From Flavobacteriaceae bacterium MAR_2010_188 (GTDB lineage: Bacteria > Bacteroidota > Bacteroidia > Flavobacteriales > Flavobacteriaceae): 64,000 bases of DNA. Each line of letters begins with the position of its first letter. Position 1 is the stretch's first letter. The stretch is taken from NCBI GenBank assembly GCA_900104375.1, contig LT629302.1:1240001-1304000 (forward strand), written 5' to 3'. The translations under genes were made by a program, and so were the position numbers. Below the pieces are notes generated by a model that saw nothing but the letters and a program-made list of their open reading frames with translations, did no database searches and had not been told where the DNA came from. This document shows positions 27,311-37,157 of this stretch, in pieces.

Positions 27311-29374
27311 TTAGTTGTAAATCTTTTCTAATGCCAGCAAAAAGGCAAATTCTTCGGCGTCTTCCCTTAGGGAATCAAATCTTCCTGAAGCCCCGCCGTG
27401 CCCCGCTTTCATATTCGTTTTTAAAAAAAGTTGGTTCTCGTCCAACTTCATTTCCCTGATTTTTGCGACCCATTTTGTTGGCTCCCAATATTGAACCTGA
27501 GAATCGTGCAAACCGGAGGTTACTAGCATGTTAGGAAACTCTTGGGGTTTTACGTTATCGTAGGGAGAATAGGATTTCATATAATCATAAAATACCTTTT
27601 CGTTAGGATTGCCCCATTCGTCATATTCTCCCGTGGTCAGTGGGATTGTATCATCTAACATAGTGGAAATTACATCAACGAAAGGGACTGCTGCAATAAT
27701 CCCATTATAGAGTCCTGCTGCTTCATTTACAATAACACCCATTAAAAGACCACCCGCACTGCCACCCTGGGCGTATAAGTGTTGGGATGAAGTGTATCCT
27801 CTTTCAATTAAAAATTTAGAACAGCTAATAAAATCATTAAAGGTGTTTTTCTTGTTCAACAATTTACCATCTTCATACCATGGTCTGCCTAAATATTCGC
27901 CACCGCGTAAGTGTGATATCGCGTATACAAATCCTCTGTCTAGAAGACTTAATCTTATCGTAGAGAAATAGGGATCAATAGTGTGTCCATAAGAACCGTA
28001 TGCATATTGTAGCAAGGGAGTTTCTGAGTTTAATATGGTATCCTTTCTATAAACTAGTGAAATAGGAATTTTAATTCCGTCCTCTGAAGTAGCCCACAAT
28101 CTTTCGGATGTATAATTTTCCTTATCGAACTTACCACCAAGCACTTCTTGCTCCTTCATTACTACAAACTCCTTAGTCTTCATATTAAAATCTATCACTG
28201 AGGTGGGAGTCGTTAATGAATTGTAATTATAGCGAAGTATGTGGGTGTCGAATTCTACATTATGATTGGTATAAGCCGTGTAAGTTTCATTATTAAATGG
28301 CAAATAATAATCTTGAGAACCATCCCAAGCTGATATCCTTATTTCATTTAAGCCGTTTCTTCGTTCACTAACTACAAGAAAATCCTTGAAGATATCGATG
28401 TCTTCCAACAGCGTATCATTCCGATGCGGGATTACTTCAGTCCAATGCTCAATTTCGGTTTGATCTTCCGAAGATTTCATCAATTTAAAATTGTACGCAT
28501 CGTCGGCATTAGTTAAGATATAAAATGAATCCTGATAATGAGAAATGCTATATTCTAACCCTAAAATCCTTTTCTGTACCGTCCTAAACCTTTTAGTTGG
28601 TTCATCAGCGTTCAAGACGTGGAATTCATTAGTAAGCGTACTATAACAGGCAATAACAATGTATTTGCGAGATTTGGTTTTATAGACCGTAACTCCAAAA
28701 GTGTCGTCCAACTCGTTAAAAACTAAACTATCATCAGAAGACTCTTCACCCAATCGATGCATGTATATTTTGTCTGAACGTAGAGTGGTTTCGTCTTTTC
28801 TAGTGTAAAAAAGAGTGGAATTGTCATTTGCCCAAGCAGCAGATCCAGTGGTATTTTCTAAAGTATCCGGATAAATCTTACCATCACCGAGATTTTTAAT
28901 TTGAAGTGTGTAATTACGTCTGCCGACTGTGTCCGTCCCGAACGAAATCAAATTATTATCTGGGCTAACACTTAGTCCGGTTAGGTTGAAGTAATCATGC
29001 CCTTTGGCCATTTCGTTACAATCGAAAAGAATTTCTTCCTTCGCTTCTAAAGTTTCCTTTTTACGTGAATAAATCGGATAGCTTTCGCCTTTACGATATT
29101 TTACCAAATACCAATACCCGTTAAATTTATATGGAACCGACTCATCATCTTCCTTGATCCTAGCCTTCATTTCTTGAAACAAAGTTTCCTTTAGAACTTT
29201 AAATTCCTTGGTGCCTTCTTCATAAAAATCATTTTCGGCGTTTAAATGGTCAATGACTTCCTGATTTTCTCGGTCCCGCAGCCAGAAATAGTCATCCTGA
29301 CGTATATCGCCATGCTTTTCTAATTGATGGCTTATTTTTTTAGCAACTGGAAAATTTAATTTGAAATCAGACAT
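27311..29374 (-). CDS. ptrB: Oligopeptidase B (S9 serine peptidase)
   Basis: A 687-residue S9A peptidase that cleaves short peptides after basic residues. The N-terminal seven-bladed propeller occupies roughly residues 65-400 and the alpha/beta hydrolase domain follows. The nucleophile is Ser in AQGGSAGGLLMG near residue 525, the acid is in LHDSQVQYWE and the base His in AGHGGASGRFD near the end. No signal peptide, so it is cytosolic. I start at ATG 29374 (MSDFKLNF); an in-frame TTG at 29398 overlaps a probable -7 box (TAAATTTG on the minus strand, 29403-29396). Confidence 0.9.
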   Translation of the reverse strand: MSDFKLNFPVAKKISHQLEKHGDIRQDDYFWLRDRENQEVIDHLNAENDFYEEGTKEFKVLKETLFQEMKARIKEDDESVPYKFNGYWYLVKYRKGESYPIYSRKKETLEAKEEILFDCNEMAKGHDYFNLTGLSVSPDNNLISFGTDTVGRRNYTLQIKNLGDGKIYPDTLENTTGSAAWANDNSTLFYTRKDETTLRSDKIYMHRLGEESSDDSLVFNELDDTFGVTVYKTKSRKYIVIACYSTLTNEFHVLNADEPTKRFRTVQKRILGLEYSISHYQDSFYILTNADDAYNFKLMKSSEDQTEIEHWTEVIPHRNDTLLEDIDIFKDFLVVSERRNGLNEIRISAWDGSQDYYLPFNNETYTAYTNHNVEFDTHILRYNYNSLTTPTSVIDFNMKTKEFVVMKEQEVLGGKFDKENYTSERLWATSEDGIKIPISLVYRKDTILNSETPLLQYAYGSYGHTIDPYFSTIRLSLLDRGFVYAISHLRGGEYLGRPWYEDGKLLNKKNTFNDFISCSKFLIERGYTSSQHLYAQGGSAGGLLMGVIVNEAAGLYNGIIAAVPFVDVISTMLDDTIPLTTGEYDEWGNPNEKVFYDYMKSYSPYDNVKPQEFPNMLVTSGLHDSQVQYWEPTKWVAKIREMKLDENQLFLKTNMKAGHGGASGRFDSLREDAEEFAFLLALEKIYN

Positions 29375-29435
29375 TCGATTCTGTTTAGAAGTTTGCAAAT
29401 TTACTGTTTCCTCGAGAAAAGAAAATTATTTTATC

Positions 29436-29466
29436 TTGAAAACCGAAAGTCCAATTAGTAACTTTG
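29436..29466 (+). promoter_or_regulatory. Bacteroidota-type promoter of ybaB
   Basis: TTG at 29436-29438, a 20-base spacer and TAACTTTG at 29459-29466 match the family consensus. ATG 29492 follows after 25 bases. Confidence 0.75.
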
Positions 29467-29491
29467 TATTCTAATTTAAAAACGAAAAGCT

Positions 29492-29815
29492 ATGTTCGGA
29501 GATATGATGGGTATGATGAATAAATTGAAAGAAACCCAAGAAAAAGTTGAAGCTACTAAGCAAAGAATGAATAGCGTTTTGGTTGATGAAGCCAGCAACG
29601 ACGATAAATTAAAAGTAACGATTACCGCAAATAGAACCATTAAGAAAATAGAAATCGATGATAGTCTTTTAGAAGATAAAGAGATGCTAGAAGATTATCT
29701 GATTCTTACCCTAAATAAAGCAATTGAGCGTGCTACAACAATCAATGAGAATGAAATCGCTGCCGTTGCAAAAGATGGGATGCCAGATATTCCTGGTTTG
29801 GATATGTTCAAATAG
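29492..29815 (+). CDS. YbaB/EbfC nucleoid-associated protein
   Basis: A 107-residue DNA-binding protein of the YbaB/EbfC family, which forms a tweezer-like dimer and coats DNA. The N-terminus is a Met/Gly-rich lead ([16 protein letters not shown]) with a helix of heptad-like pattern, then a beta hairpin ([21 protein letters not shown]) and a C-terminal helix. Length is typical. It has its own consensus promoter. In many bacteria it sits beside dnaX and recR, which are not present here. A heptamer repeat tract starts just after the stop. Confidence 0.9.
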   Translation: MFGDMMGMMNKLKETQEKVEATKQRMNSVLVDEASNDDKLKVTITANRTIKKIEIDDSLLEDKEMLEDYLILTLNKAIERATTINENEIAAVAKDGMPDIPGLDMFK

Positions 29816-29835
29816 CGTTAGGAGTTAAGAGTTAG

Positions 29836-29886
29836 AGTTAGGAGTTAGGAGTTAGGAGTTAGGAGTTAGGAGTTAGGAGTTAGGAG
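29836..29886. repeat. Heptamer tandem repeat AGTTAGG, seven copies
   Basis: Seven perfect copies of AGTTAGG run from 29836 to 29884, preceded from about 29819 by degenerate copies (TTAGGAGTTAAGAGTTAG). It lies in the 176-base gap after ybaB. Such a short tract is prone to slippage. It is non-coding here. Confidence 0.9.
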
Positions 29887-29991
29887 AAAAAACTAAATTT
29901 CGCTTCAAATTTTTCGCATAACATCTTCAATTTATCAACTCTTCAAATTAGGTAATTCACTAATTCGCTAACTACAGCATTCGCTAATTAT

Positions 29992-31020
29992 CTAACCCAC
30001 TTCCATATTCGCTATTTCCTTTAAGAAGAAATCGTGCATCTCATCAGTGTAGTCCATATGGGTGACAATGCGTAGCTTTCCGCTTCCCATATTGCTTAGT
30101 TTGATGTTTTTGCTATTCAAATCATTTAGGAATTGAGCATCATCGATTCCTTTCTTCAATCTGAAAATGATAATGTTGGTTTCAACCGGGTCTACCGATT
30201 CAATAAAGTTTAGTTTTTCTAAAACCAATCCTATTTCCTTAGCTTTTTTATGGTCATCCTTAAGCCGGTCGATGTTATTATCAAGCGCATATAAAGCAGC
30301 TGCTCCTAGATAACCAATCTGTCGCATACCTCCACCAAGAATTTTTCTAATTCTCATTGCTCCGTCCATCAAATCTTGGTTACCAACCAATACCGAACCA
30401 ACCGGGCATCCCAAACCTTTGCTTAAGCATACAGATATGGTATCGAAAACATTTCCATAATCCTTTGTCGTTTCATCACCTTCAACTAAAGCATTCCAGA
30501 ATCGAGCGCCGTCTAAATGAAATCCCAAGCCATGTTCATCGCAGACTTTTCTAATTCGCTTAAGCTCCTCAAAATCCCAACAAGAACCTCCTCCTCTATT
30601 CGCGGTATTTTCGACCTCAACTAAGGCGGTTAACGGACTATGGTAAAAATCGGGTGGATTTATAGATTCCAGAACCTGTTCTGAGGTGAACATACCGCGA
30701 ATGCCATTTATTAATTTACAGGAAACCCCGCTATTAAAGGACATTCCACCACCTTCATAATTATAGATATGTGCGTCTTTGTCGCATATAACTTGGTCTC
30801 CAGGATTGGTATGCAGCTTTATCGCAGTCTGATTTGTCATTGTACCCGTTGGAAAAAATAGAGCGCTCGGTTTCCCGAACATTTCAGCGATTCTTTCCTC
30901 TAGTTTATTTATGGTTGGGTCTTCTTTATATACATCGTCGCCAACTTCTGCACTCATCATGGCATCCAACATTCCTTTTGAGGGTTTGGTTACCGTATCA
31001 CTTCTTAGATCAATTATCAT
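29992..31020 (-). CDS. Threonine aldolase family PLP enzyme
   Basis: A 342-residue fold-type I PLP enzyme of the low-specificity L-threonine aldolase family (threonine to glycine and acetaldehyde). The N-terminus IIDLRSDTVTKPSKGML is the family signature. The PLP Asp/His region is LGFHLDGARFWNAL and the Schiff-base Lys is in SVCLSKGLGCPVGS. Length is typical. I start at ATG 31020, 4 bases after the metalloprotease stop; an in-frame ATG at 31056 would overlap that gene and add 12 residues not seen in the family. It is the second gene of a two-gene operon. Confidence 0.9.
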   Translation of the reverse strand: MIIDLRSDTVTKPSKGMLDAMMSAEVGDDVYKEDPTINKLEERIAEMFGKPSALFFPTGTMTNQTAIKLHTNPGDQVICDKDAHIYNYEGGGMSFNSGVSCKLINGIRGMFTSEQVLESINPPDFYHSPLTALVEVENTANRGGGSCWDFEELKRIRKVCDEHGLGFHLDGARFWNALVEGDETTKDYGNVFDTISVCLSKGLGCPVGSVLVGNQDLMDGAMRIRKILGGGMRQIGYLGAAALYALDNNIDRLKDDHKKAKEIGLVLEKLNFIESVDPVETNIIIFRLKKGIDDAQFLNDLNSKNIKLSNMGSGKLRIVTHMDYTDEMHDFFLKEIANMEVG

Positions 31021-31024
31021 TTTC

Positions 31025-33439
31025 TTAGTTTGTAAAATAACAGTCATCCGAACCAATCGGTGAACCGTCAGGAATTTTAGGAGATGCCTCTAATTTATAA
31101 TCTTGCGGCTCTTCGCGGAAATTTTCAATCATCATTTTATAATGCCTTGCATAGGAGCCATTATCAAAATTAGCAGTTACCTTTCTTAAGATATCTTCTA
31201 TGGCGGCTTCTGCAATCGCGTTAACCTGCATATAAGCTTTATCATTTACTGCAAGATTCATAATGTATTTTAAAACATTGGTACTTACCATCTGCTGCAC
31301 TTCATTATAATAAGAATCAGACTGCTTTATCCCAAATGTTCCGTCCACCAATGTTTTAAGAACCTCTGCTAAGCCTAGTTGACCTGAATTTATGCTTTTC
31401 TGTTGAATAAGTCTATTTGCTCTTTCAGGATTTAGCAAAAATTGAAGCGTCATATCACTTGCGGTAGATGCCGCACTTAAAGGATCAAAAGCAACTCCGG
31501 TTAAACTACTAAAAGATTCTCTGCTTCGGTTGAAGCCATAAGCTCTAGGCGGAAAAAGCTCTAACTTATCTTTTGGAATCGCTAATATCTTTGGATCTAA
31601 TGTTTTCATTAAAGCTGAAAGTGCGTCCTTTTGCATTTTAGAATCTAAATATTTGGTGACCAACTGTCCATCGCCCTTAACGGCATAATTATAATCAAGA
31701 CCACCGACCATTTTTGTGACCGCTTCGGTTTGGTATCTATGGAAAAAGTACAAAGGAACAAAGACATCTTCCAGTTCTGAAAATGCATCATATTTTCTGA
31801 TATTATCTTCTGAGAAATTTTTAATCGCTTGTTCTCTTACTTTTAAAACCCGGTTTAATTCATCTGCCGGATTTTCTCCACCGTCCCATAAATGCGCAAG
31901 GCCATGAGCTCCCCCTTCTGCCCTAGCATCAGAATCTGTAATAAACCTTAACCCATCCTTTTCAGCATCGTTAAGGATTTTATGTAAGGTTTCTTTTTCT
32001 TCCTCAGCATTCTTAAACTCGCTATAAGAATAAGCGACTGTAACTTTATCCCATTCTCCAATACCAGTATCGTAGGCATCACTAATGTCGATTTTTCCAT
32101 TTTTAAGTTGAAAATTAGGATGTGGATAGTCCATTACCGAAGCCCTATCGTTTGTACTTGCCGCAAAATTATGGGTAAAACCTAAAGTGTGCCCCACTTC
32201 ATGCGCGCTCAATTGTCTAATTCTAGATAAGGCAAGTTCTAACATTGGCTGATAATTCTCATCGCCATCTTTATAAGGATTGTCGAGCATAGCTTGTGCA
32301 ATCATAAAATCCTGACGGATTCTTAAACTTCCTAAACTTACGTGCCCTTTTATGATTTCTCCCGTTCTTGGGTCAACCACGCTCGATCCGTAGCTCCAAC
32401 CCCGGGTTGAACGATGTACCCATTGTATCACATTATATCTGCAATCTAATGGGTCAGCACCTTCTGGTAACATCTTAACTTGAAACGCATCCTTAAAACC
32501 AGCGGCAGTGTATGCCTGGTTCCACCAGCTAGCACCTTCTAACAATGCAGAACGGATTGGTTCTGGCGTTCCAGGGTCTAAGTAATAGATAATGGGCTCT
32601 ACCGCCTCGCTAACGTCGCTATTAGGATTTTTCTTTTCTAATCGATGTCTTATTATATATCTTTTCTGGATCGACTCATAAACGGGTGTTGCATAATCTA
32701 AATAACTAATGGAAATAGCACCACTTCTAGGATCAAAAACTCGCGGCTTGTAATTATCGTCCGGAAGCTTTACAAAAGAATGATGTTGGTTTACCGAAAC
32801 ACTAGAAGCTGTTGGAGCAACCGAACGGATGTCGCGACCAGTCGGTTCACCATCAAAAGTCAAAAGTGCTTCAAACTCTATATTATTCGGGAAGGCCTTG
32901 GTCCTATCTAAAACCATTGCACTTTTACCAAGATCTAACTTATAGGCTCCTTGTTTACTGGATTTTAAGCGAAGTGCAACTCCATGGGCATCTTCCAATA
33001 ACATTGGAGTTAAATCGATAATAAAATCAGTGTCCCTTTCTTCAACAATCTTAAATCCGCCAATGACAGATTTTGCGAATGCTTCCTCTACACTTCGTTT
33101 TTCTAGTACATTATCGGTTATGGCTCTATAATTTTGATTCGGCTGTATAAGCAAAAGTTTATTACCGGCTCTCCTAAATTTAACCACGCGTTCGTTGCCC
33201 AATTGACCTCGGTCTAATCCGATATCATTAGAACCAAGACCACTCGCCAAGGAGCTGACATAAAGAAATTCTTCTTCGAGCCTATTTTTTTCAACTTTAA
33301 GATAAATCTTATCTTCGGACTCTTCATAATAAAAATCAAAAAAACCATCAAAATCTTGAAGGCTCTTGCTGGCGAAGTTTTGACCCAAGGATGTTATAAC
33401 TGGCATTAGAAATAATAGGAGAAACGTAACTTTTTTCAT
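31025..33439 (-). CDS. Exported zinc metalloprotease (metzincin type, DUF5117/DUF5118 architecture)
   Basis: An 804-residue protein with a signal peptide (MKKVTFLLLFLMPVITSLGQ). The catalytic site HEVGHTLGFTH matches HExxHxxGxxH near residue 412, with the Met-turn in SVMDYP downstream, so it is a metzincin. The long N-terminal region (YFDFYYEESEDKIYLKVEKN... type strands) and the position of the site match the family of Bacteroidota zinc-dependent metalloproteases carrying DUF5117/DUF5118-like segments. It is likely periplasmic or surface exposed. It shares an operon with the aldolase gene, with no evident functional link. Substrate unknown. Confidence 0.87.
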   Translation of the reverse strand: MKKVTFLLLFLMPVITSLGQNFASKSLQDFDGFFDFYYEESEDKIYLKVEKNRLEEEFLYVSSLASGLGSNDIGLDRGQLGNERVVKFRRAGNKLLLIQPNQNYRAITDNVLEKRSVEEAFAKSVIGGFKIVEERDTDFIIDLTPMLLEDAHGVALRLKSSKQGAYKLDLGKSAMVLDRTKAFPNNIEFEALLTFDGEPTGRDIRSVAPTASSVSVNQHHSFVKLPDDNYKPRVFDPRSGAISISYLDYATPVYESIQKRYIIRHRLEKKNPNSDVSEAVEPIIYYLDPGTPEPIRSALLEGASWWNQAYTAAGFKDAFQVKMLPEGADPLDCRYNVIQWVHRSTRGWSYGSSVVDPRTGEIIKGHVSLGSLRIRQDFMIAQAMLDNPYKDGDENYQPMLELALSRIRQLSAHEVGHTLGFTHNFAASTNDRASVMDYPHPNFQLKNGKIDISDAYDTGIGEWDKVTVAYSYSEFKNAEEEKETLHKILNDAEKDGLRFITDSDARAEGGAHGLAHLWDGGENPADELNRVLKVREQAIKNFSEDNIRKYDAFSELEDVFVPLYFFHRYQTEAVTKMVGGLDYNYAVKGDGQLVTKYLDSKMQKDALSALMKTLDPKILAIPKDKLELFPPRAYGFNRSRESFSSLTGVAFDPLSAASTASDMTLQFLLNPERANRLIQQKSINSGQLGLAEVLKTLVDGTFGIKQSDSYYNEVQQMVSTNVLKYIMNLAVNDKAYMQVNAIAEAAIEDILRKVTANFDNGSYARHYKMMIENFREEPQDYKLEASPKIPDGSPIGSDDCYFTN

Positions 33440-33678
33440 GGTTAGGATTGTTTGATTATAAAACTAAGAAAATTAAGATTTTAACTGCGAGCTAATTTCA
33501 GATAATTTCTGATTTATAATTTAGGTTTCGAATTGGTTTTTAAAGAAAAGGTGAGAAATTCTCGAATCTGGATTTTTCTTATGGATTATTATGGATTTTT
33601 GAATTTTACAATGAAAATTATAGAGAATCGATATTTGAAAAAACGTTGGTAATTAGTATATTACAACAAAGCATTATC

Positions 33679-35145
33679 ATGAAAAGCCAGCCACACCGCC
33701 CATTGTTCTCTAACTATGAAATGCAACCCAATCTGCATGACGAAATATTTAACTCTGATCAGAAGGTTCGGAAGATGTACAAAAAACTTTTCAAGCTGTA
33801 TAGTTCGCACTCCATAAACGATTTTACAAACCTGAATGAAAAGGCAAAAGCATCATTTTTTAATCAAGGAATAACTTTTCAAGTTTATGATGACGCCAAG
33901 GCACAAGAAAAAATATTTCCTTTTGATCTTTTTCCTCGAATCATAGGTTCCAAGGAATGGGAACATATCGAAAAAGGTGTGATACAGCGATGCAAAGCGC
34001 TAAATCATTTTCTGCATGACCTTTACCACGATAAGAATATTATTAAGAGCGGGATTGTTCCTCTAAGTCTTATCAATTCATCTGCAAATTACACCACCCA
34101 AATGATGGGACTAGACCCGCCAGGAGGAGTTTACAATCATATCAGCGGTACTGATTTAATTAAACATTCAGACGGAAAATATTATGTTCTTGAAGATAAT
34201 ATTCGCTGCCCTTCTGGAGTAAGCTATGTAATATGTAATAGAAATGCGCTTAAACGTGCCTTGTTCGGTGTATTTAATCATTATGATATTTATAATGTTA
34301 CCGATTATTCTGAGAATCTACTTGAAATTCTGGATTCGGTAAAACCCCACGGTGTGGATGTGCCAAATTGCGCATTACTTACCCCGGGCATCTATAACTC
34401 TGCTTATTATGAACACTCTTATTTAGCTAAAACAATTGGGATTGAATTGGTAGAAGGTCGTGACCTTTTTGTTGAAAAGGACTTTGTTTATATGAAAACC
34501 ATAAATGGGCCTCAGAAGATTGATGTTTTATACCGACGTATAGATGAACAGTTTCTAGACCCACTAGAATTTAGAGCAGACTCTGGTATTGGAGTTCCTG
34601 GATTATTTTCTTCTTATTTACAAGGAAATATTTCAATTGTAAATGCTCCGGGTTGTGGCGTTGCTGACGATAAGGCAATTTACACTTACGTTCCAGAAAT
34701 CATTAAATATTATTTAGGGGAAGAACCAATTTTGAATAATGTACAAACCTATCACTGCAGCCGTCAAGACGACCTAAAATATGTTTTAGAAAACATCGAT
34801 AAATTGGTGGTAAAACCAGTTGATGAAGCGGGAGGTTATGGAATTTCCATTGGTAACCGTTTAACCAAGGAAGAGATTGAAAACGTAAAAAAAGTCATTC
34901 TTCAAAATCCACGTAAATACATCGCCCAGCCGATAATGTCACTTTCTGTGCATGCTACTTATATAGACGATCAATCATCCTTTGAGCAAAGACATATCGA
35001 CTTAAGAACATTTACACTACTAGGAAAAGATAAACAGTTTGTGCTTAAAGGCGGACTCACCCGCGTAGCCTTGAAAAAAGGAAATCTAATCGTAAATTCT
35101 TCACAAGGTGGAGGATCAAAGGATACCTGGATCCTAAAAAACTAA
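33679..35145 (+). CDS. Circularly permuted ATP-grasp protein
   Basis: A 488-residue cytosolic protein of the circularly permuted ATP-grasp type 2 family, which is predicted to form peptide or amide bonds using ATP. Landmarks are PHRPLFSNYEMQPNLHDE at the start, NAPGCGVADDKAIYTYVP near residue 330, VVKPVDEAGGYGISIG (ATP-binding) and the C-terminal HIDLRTFTLLGKDKQFVLKGGLTRVA. I start at ATG 33679; a TTG 33 bases upstream is not needed. Gene order with the alpha-E and transglutaminase genes is a known conserved set. Its product is not known. Confidence 0.88.
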   Translation: MKSQPHRPLFSNYEMQPNLHDEIFNSDQKVRKMYKKLFKLYSSHSINDFTNLNEKAKASFFNQGITFQVYDDAKAQEKIFPFDLFPRIIGSKEWEHIEKGVIQRCKALNHFLHDLYHDKNIIKSGIVPLSLINSSANYTTQMMGLDPPGGVYNHISGTDLIKHSDGKYYVLEDNIRCPSGVSYVICNRNALKRALFGVFNHYDIYNVTDYSENLLEILDSVKPHGVDVPNCALLTPGIYNSAYYEHSYLAKTIGIELVEGRDLFVEKDFVYMKTINGPQKIDVLYRRIDEQFLDPLEFRADSGIGVPGLFSSYLQGNISIVNAPGCGVADDKAIYTYVPEIIKYYLGEEPILNNVQTYHCSRQDDLKYVLENIDKLVVKPVDEAGGYGISIGNRLTKEEIENVKKVILQNPRKYIAQPIMSLSVHATYIDDQSSFEQRHIDLRTFTLLGKDKQFVLKGGLTRVALKKGNLIVNSSQGGGSKDTWILKN

Positions 35146-35152
35146 ATTTTAT

Positions 35153-36097
35153 ATGTTAGCAAGAGTTGCAAGCAATTTATTCTGGATGGGAAGATATATA
35201 GAACGTGCAGAACATACCGCGCGTTTTTTGAGTGTTAATTACTTTTCGTCGTTAGATGCACCAAATTCTCTTTCACAATCGAGACAGTTTGTTCTCACTT
35301 CTGTCTGTAATTTTGTAGATGAAGATATTGATGACTGCGGAAAATTATCTGAAGAGGATATTTTATTCAACGTTGGTCTAAACCAAGAAAAAGATTATTC
35401 TATTATTAAATGTTTACAGTTGGCTAGAGAAAACGCCAACAGCTCTCGAGATTTAATTTCGACTGAATTTTACGAGTCCATAAACAAGTTTTACCATCTG
35501 GTCAATAATTATCCGAAGGATAAATATGTTAAAAGCGGCTTATACGATTTTACCACAAACGTCACCGAGCATACCGCCATTTTAAGAGGAAAAATTAGAG
35601 GCACTTTGTTGCACGACGAAATATACGCCCTCATCATGTTAGGGATGAATATTGAACGCGCAACCCAGATTACAAGCATTATCAAAACAAAATTCAACGA
35701 TGCCGAAAAAGCAGTTGGTGGTTACTCTAATCCGGTGCGGAACAGTTTTGAATGGACCACACTTCTAAAGTGCACCGAATCTTACGATATGATGAAACGA
35801 TATTATAAGAAAACACCCAACCAAATTAACACTTTAGAGTTTTTGGTGCTCAATAAGGATTGTCCGCGTTCGGTCATGAACAGTCTTAATCAGCTCTATA
35901 AACATATTGGTCAGATAGATTCTTCAAAATTTGGACAGTCGCACTCCGCCGCATTCCTCATCGGAAAAATGCGTTCGGAATATAATTTTAAGACAATTTC
36001 AGAAATACAGGAAAATATAAAAGACTTTGTTTACAATACCAATAATAGGCTTATGGAGATTAGTTTACAGTTAGAAAAAGAATATTTCTTTTACTAA
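35153..36097 (+). CDS. Alpha-E domain protein
   Basis: A 314-residue all-helical protein. The start MLARVASNLFWMGRYIERAEHTARF is the diagnostic opening of the alpha-E family, and internal motifs LARENANSSRDLIS and LIMLGMNIERATQIT follow the family pattern with conserved Arg and Glu. The family is found beside circularly permuted ATP-grasp and transglutaminase-like genes and is thought to take part in peptide ligation or tagging. It starts 7 bases after the ATP-grasp stop. Confidence 0.9.
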   Translation: MLARVASNLFWMGRYIERAEHTARFLSVNYFSSLDAPNSLSQSRQFVLTSVCNFVDEDIDDCGKLSEEDILFNVGLNQEKDYSIIKCLQLARENANSSRDLISTEFYESINKFYHLVNNYPKDKYVKSGLYDFTTNVTEHTAILRGKIRGTLLHDEIYALIMLGMNIERATQITSIIKTKFNDAEKAVGGYSNPVRNSFEWTTLLKCTESYDMMKRYYKKTPNQINTLEFLVLNKDCPRSVMNSLNQLYKHIGQIDSSKFGQSHSAAFLIGKMRSEYNFKTISEIQENIKDFVYNTNNRLMEISLQLEKEYFFY

Positions 36098-36143
36098 TTT
36101 TCTCTCTGTTTAAACTTAACTTTATCTCATATAAAATTTCCCA

Positions 36144-37004
36144 ATGGCCGTTGAATATTTCATTAGATACAAATCCGAAAACCAATACGAAAATCCAGTA
36201 TCGGAGGCTATTTGGCAATTTTTAGTCACTCCTACCACCAACGAAAACCAGACCCTTATCAATTCTCATTTTACGGTATCGCAAGACGCTAAAGTGGATC
36301 GTTCTATCAATAGTTTTAGGTTTGAAATCGCCCGAGTAAGTTGTAGTAAACCATTTACTAATATTCAATTTGAAGCTGAGTTTAAAGTTTTAAAAGAAAA
36401 CGTAAACCCATTTGAAAACGATACCGACGAGAACCACGAAGAAGAATATTCAACGATTGAAGGCTTAGATTTTAAGGTTGATCATATTGTATTCTTAACG
36501 TCTACAAGCTTAAGTACCCTACCAAGTGCGCATCAAACGTTATATAATTTTGATAGAACTAAATCTATCTTTAATAATATTCAAAACCTTAATCTATTTA
36601 TCAACGATTACCTAGAGTTCGAACCCGGAGTGACTTCAGTAGACACAACTGTCGACAAAATCTTGGAAAAACGAAAGGGAGTTTGCCAAGATTACACCCA
36701 TTTATTTTTAGCGATTGCTCGTTATAATGGTATCCCCGCAAGATACGTTTCTGGATATTTGCACCAAGGTTCTGGTTTCTTCGGCGATTTACAAATGCAT
36801 GCTTGGATAGAGGTTTTTATTCCGAACATGGGCTGGATCGGTTTAGATCCGACCAATAAGATTTTTGCCGACATCAATCATGTTAAGGTTGCTCACGGAA
36901 GAGATTATAGCGACTGCCCTCCTATTAAAGGAATCGTGTATTCTTCTGGCAAAAATACGACAGCTTACACCGTTGAAGTTTCTCAGCAGCAACAGCAACA
37001 ATAA
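36144..37004 (+). CDS. Transglutaminase-like cysteine peptidase
   Basis: A 286-residue protein. After an N-terminal beta-domain (about 1-155) comes a transglutaminase core with catalytic Cys181 (KGVCQDYTHLF), His219 (DLQMHAWIEVF) and Asp235 (GLDPTNK), in the usual order. No signal peptide is visible. It is the last gene of the ATP-grasp / alpha-E / transglutaminase set, 46 bases after alpha-E. The protein ends in a run of Gln (SQQQQQQ), encoded by a repeat of CAG/CAA. The 3' end of this gene and the spacer after it are duplicated in tandem before prfB. Confidence 0.88.
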   Translation: MAVEYFIRYKSENQYENPVSEAIWQFLVTPTTNENQTLINSHFTVSQDAKVDRSINSFRFEIARVSCSKPFTNIQFEAEFKVLKENVNPFENDTDENHEEEYSTIEGLDFKVDHIVFLTSTSLSTLPSAHQTLYNFDRTKSIFNNIQNLNLFINDYLEFEPGVTSVDTTVDKILEKRKGVCQDYTHLFLAIARYNGIPARYVSGYLHQGSGFFGDLQMHAWIEVFIPNMGWIGLDPTNKIFADINHVKVAHGRDYSDCPPIKGIVYSSGKNTTAYTVEVSQQQQQQ

Positions 37005-37157
37005 TCCAAGTATTCATTTCAGCATTAAAAAAACAATGGTATTAAGGAATCGTGTATTCTTCAGGCAAAAATACGACCACTTACACCGTTGAAGTTTCTC
37101 AGCAGCAACAGCAACAATAATCTAAGTATTCATTTCAGCATTAAAAAAACAATGGTA
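36926..37157. repeat. Tandem duplication, unit about 116 bp
   Basis: The last 79 or so bases of the transglutaminase gene and 37 bases downstream recur directly after themselves. Copy 1 is about 36926-37041 and copy 2 about 37042-37157, offset 116 bases. Each carries the CAG/CAA stretch and the AATGGTATT end. A handful of differences are visible (for example TCTGG against TCAGG and one A missing near the start of copy 2). Copy 2 is not translated in the gene frame, because the first copy already ends with TAA. Confidence 0.9.

Noticed and set aside
29819-29886. CRISPR array
   Set aside because: The repeats are 7 bases long and contiguous with no spacers, so this is a simple tandem repeat.
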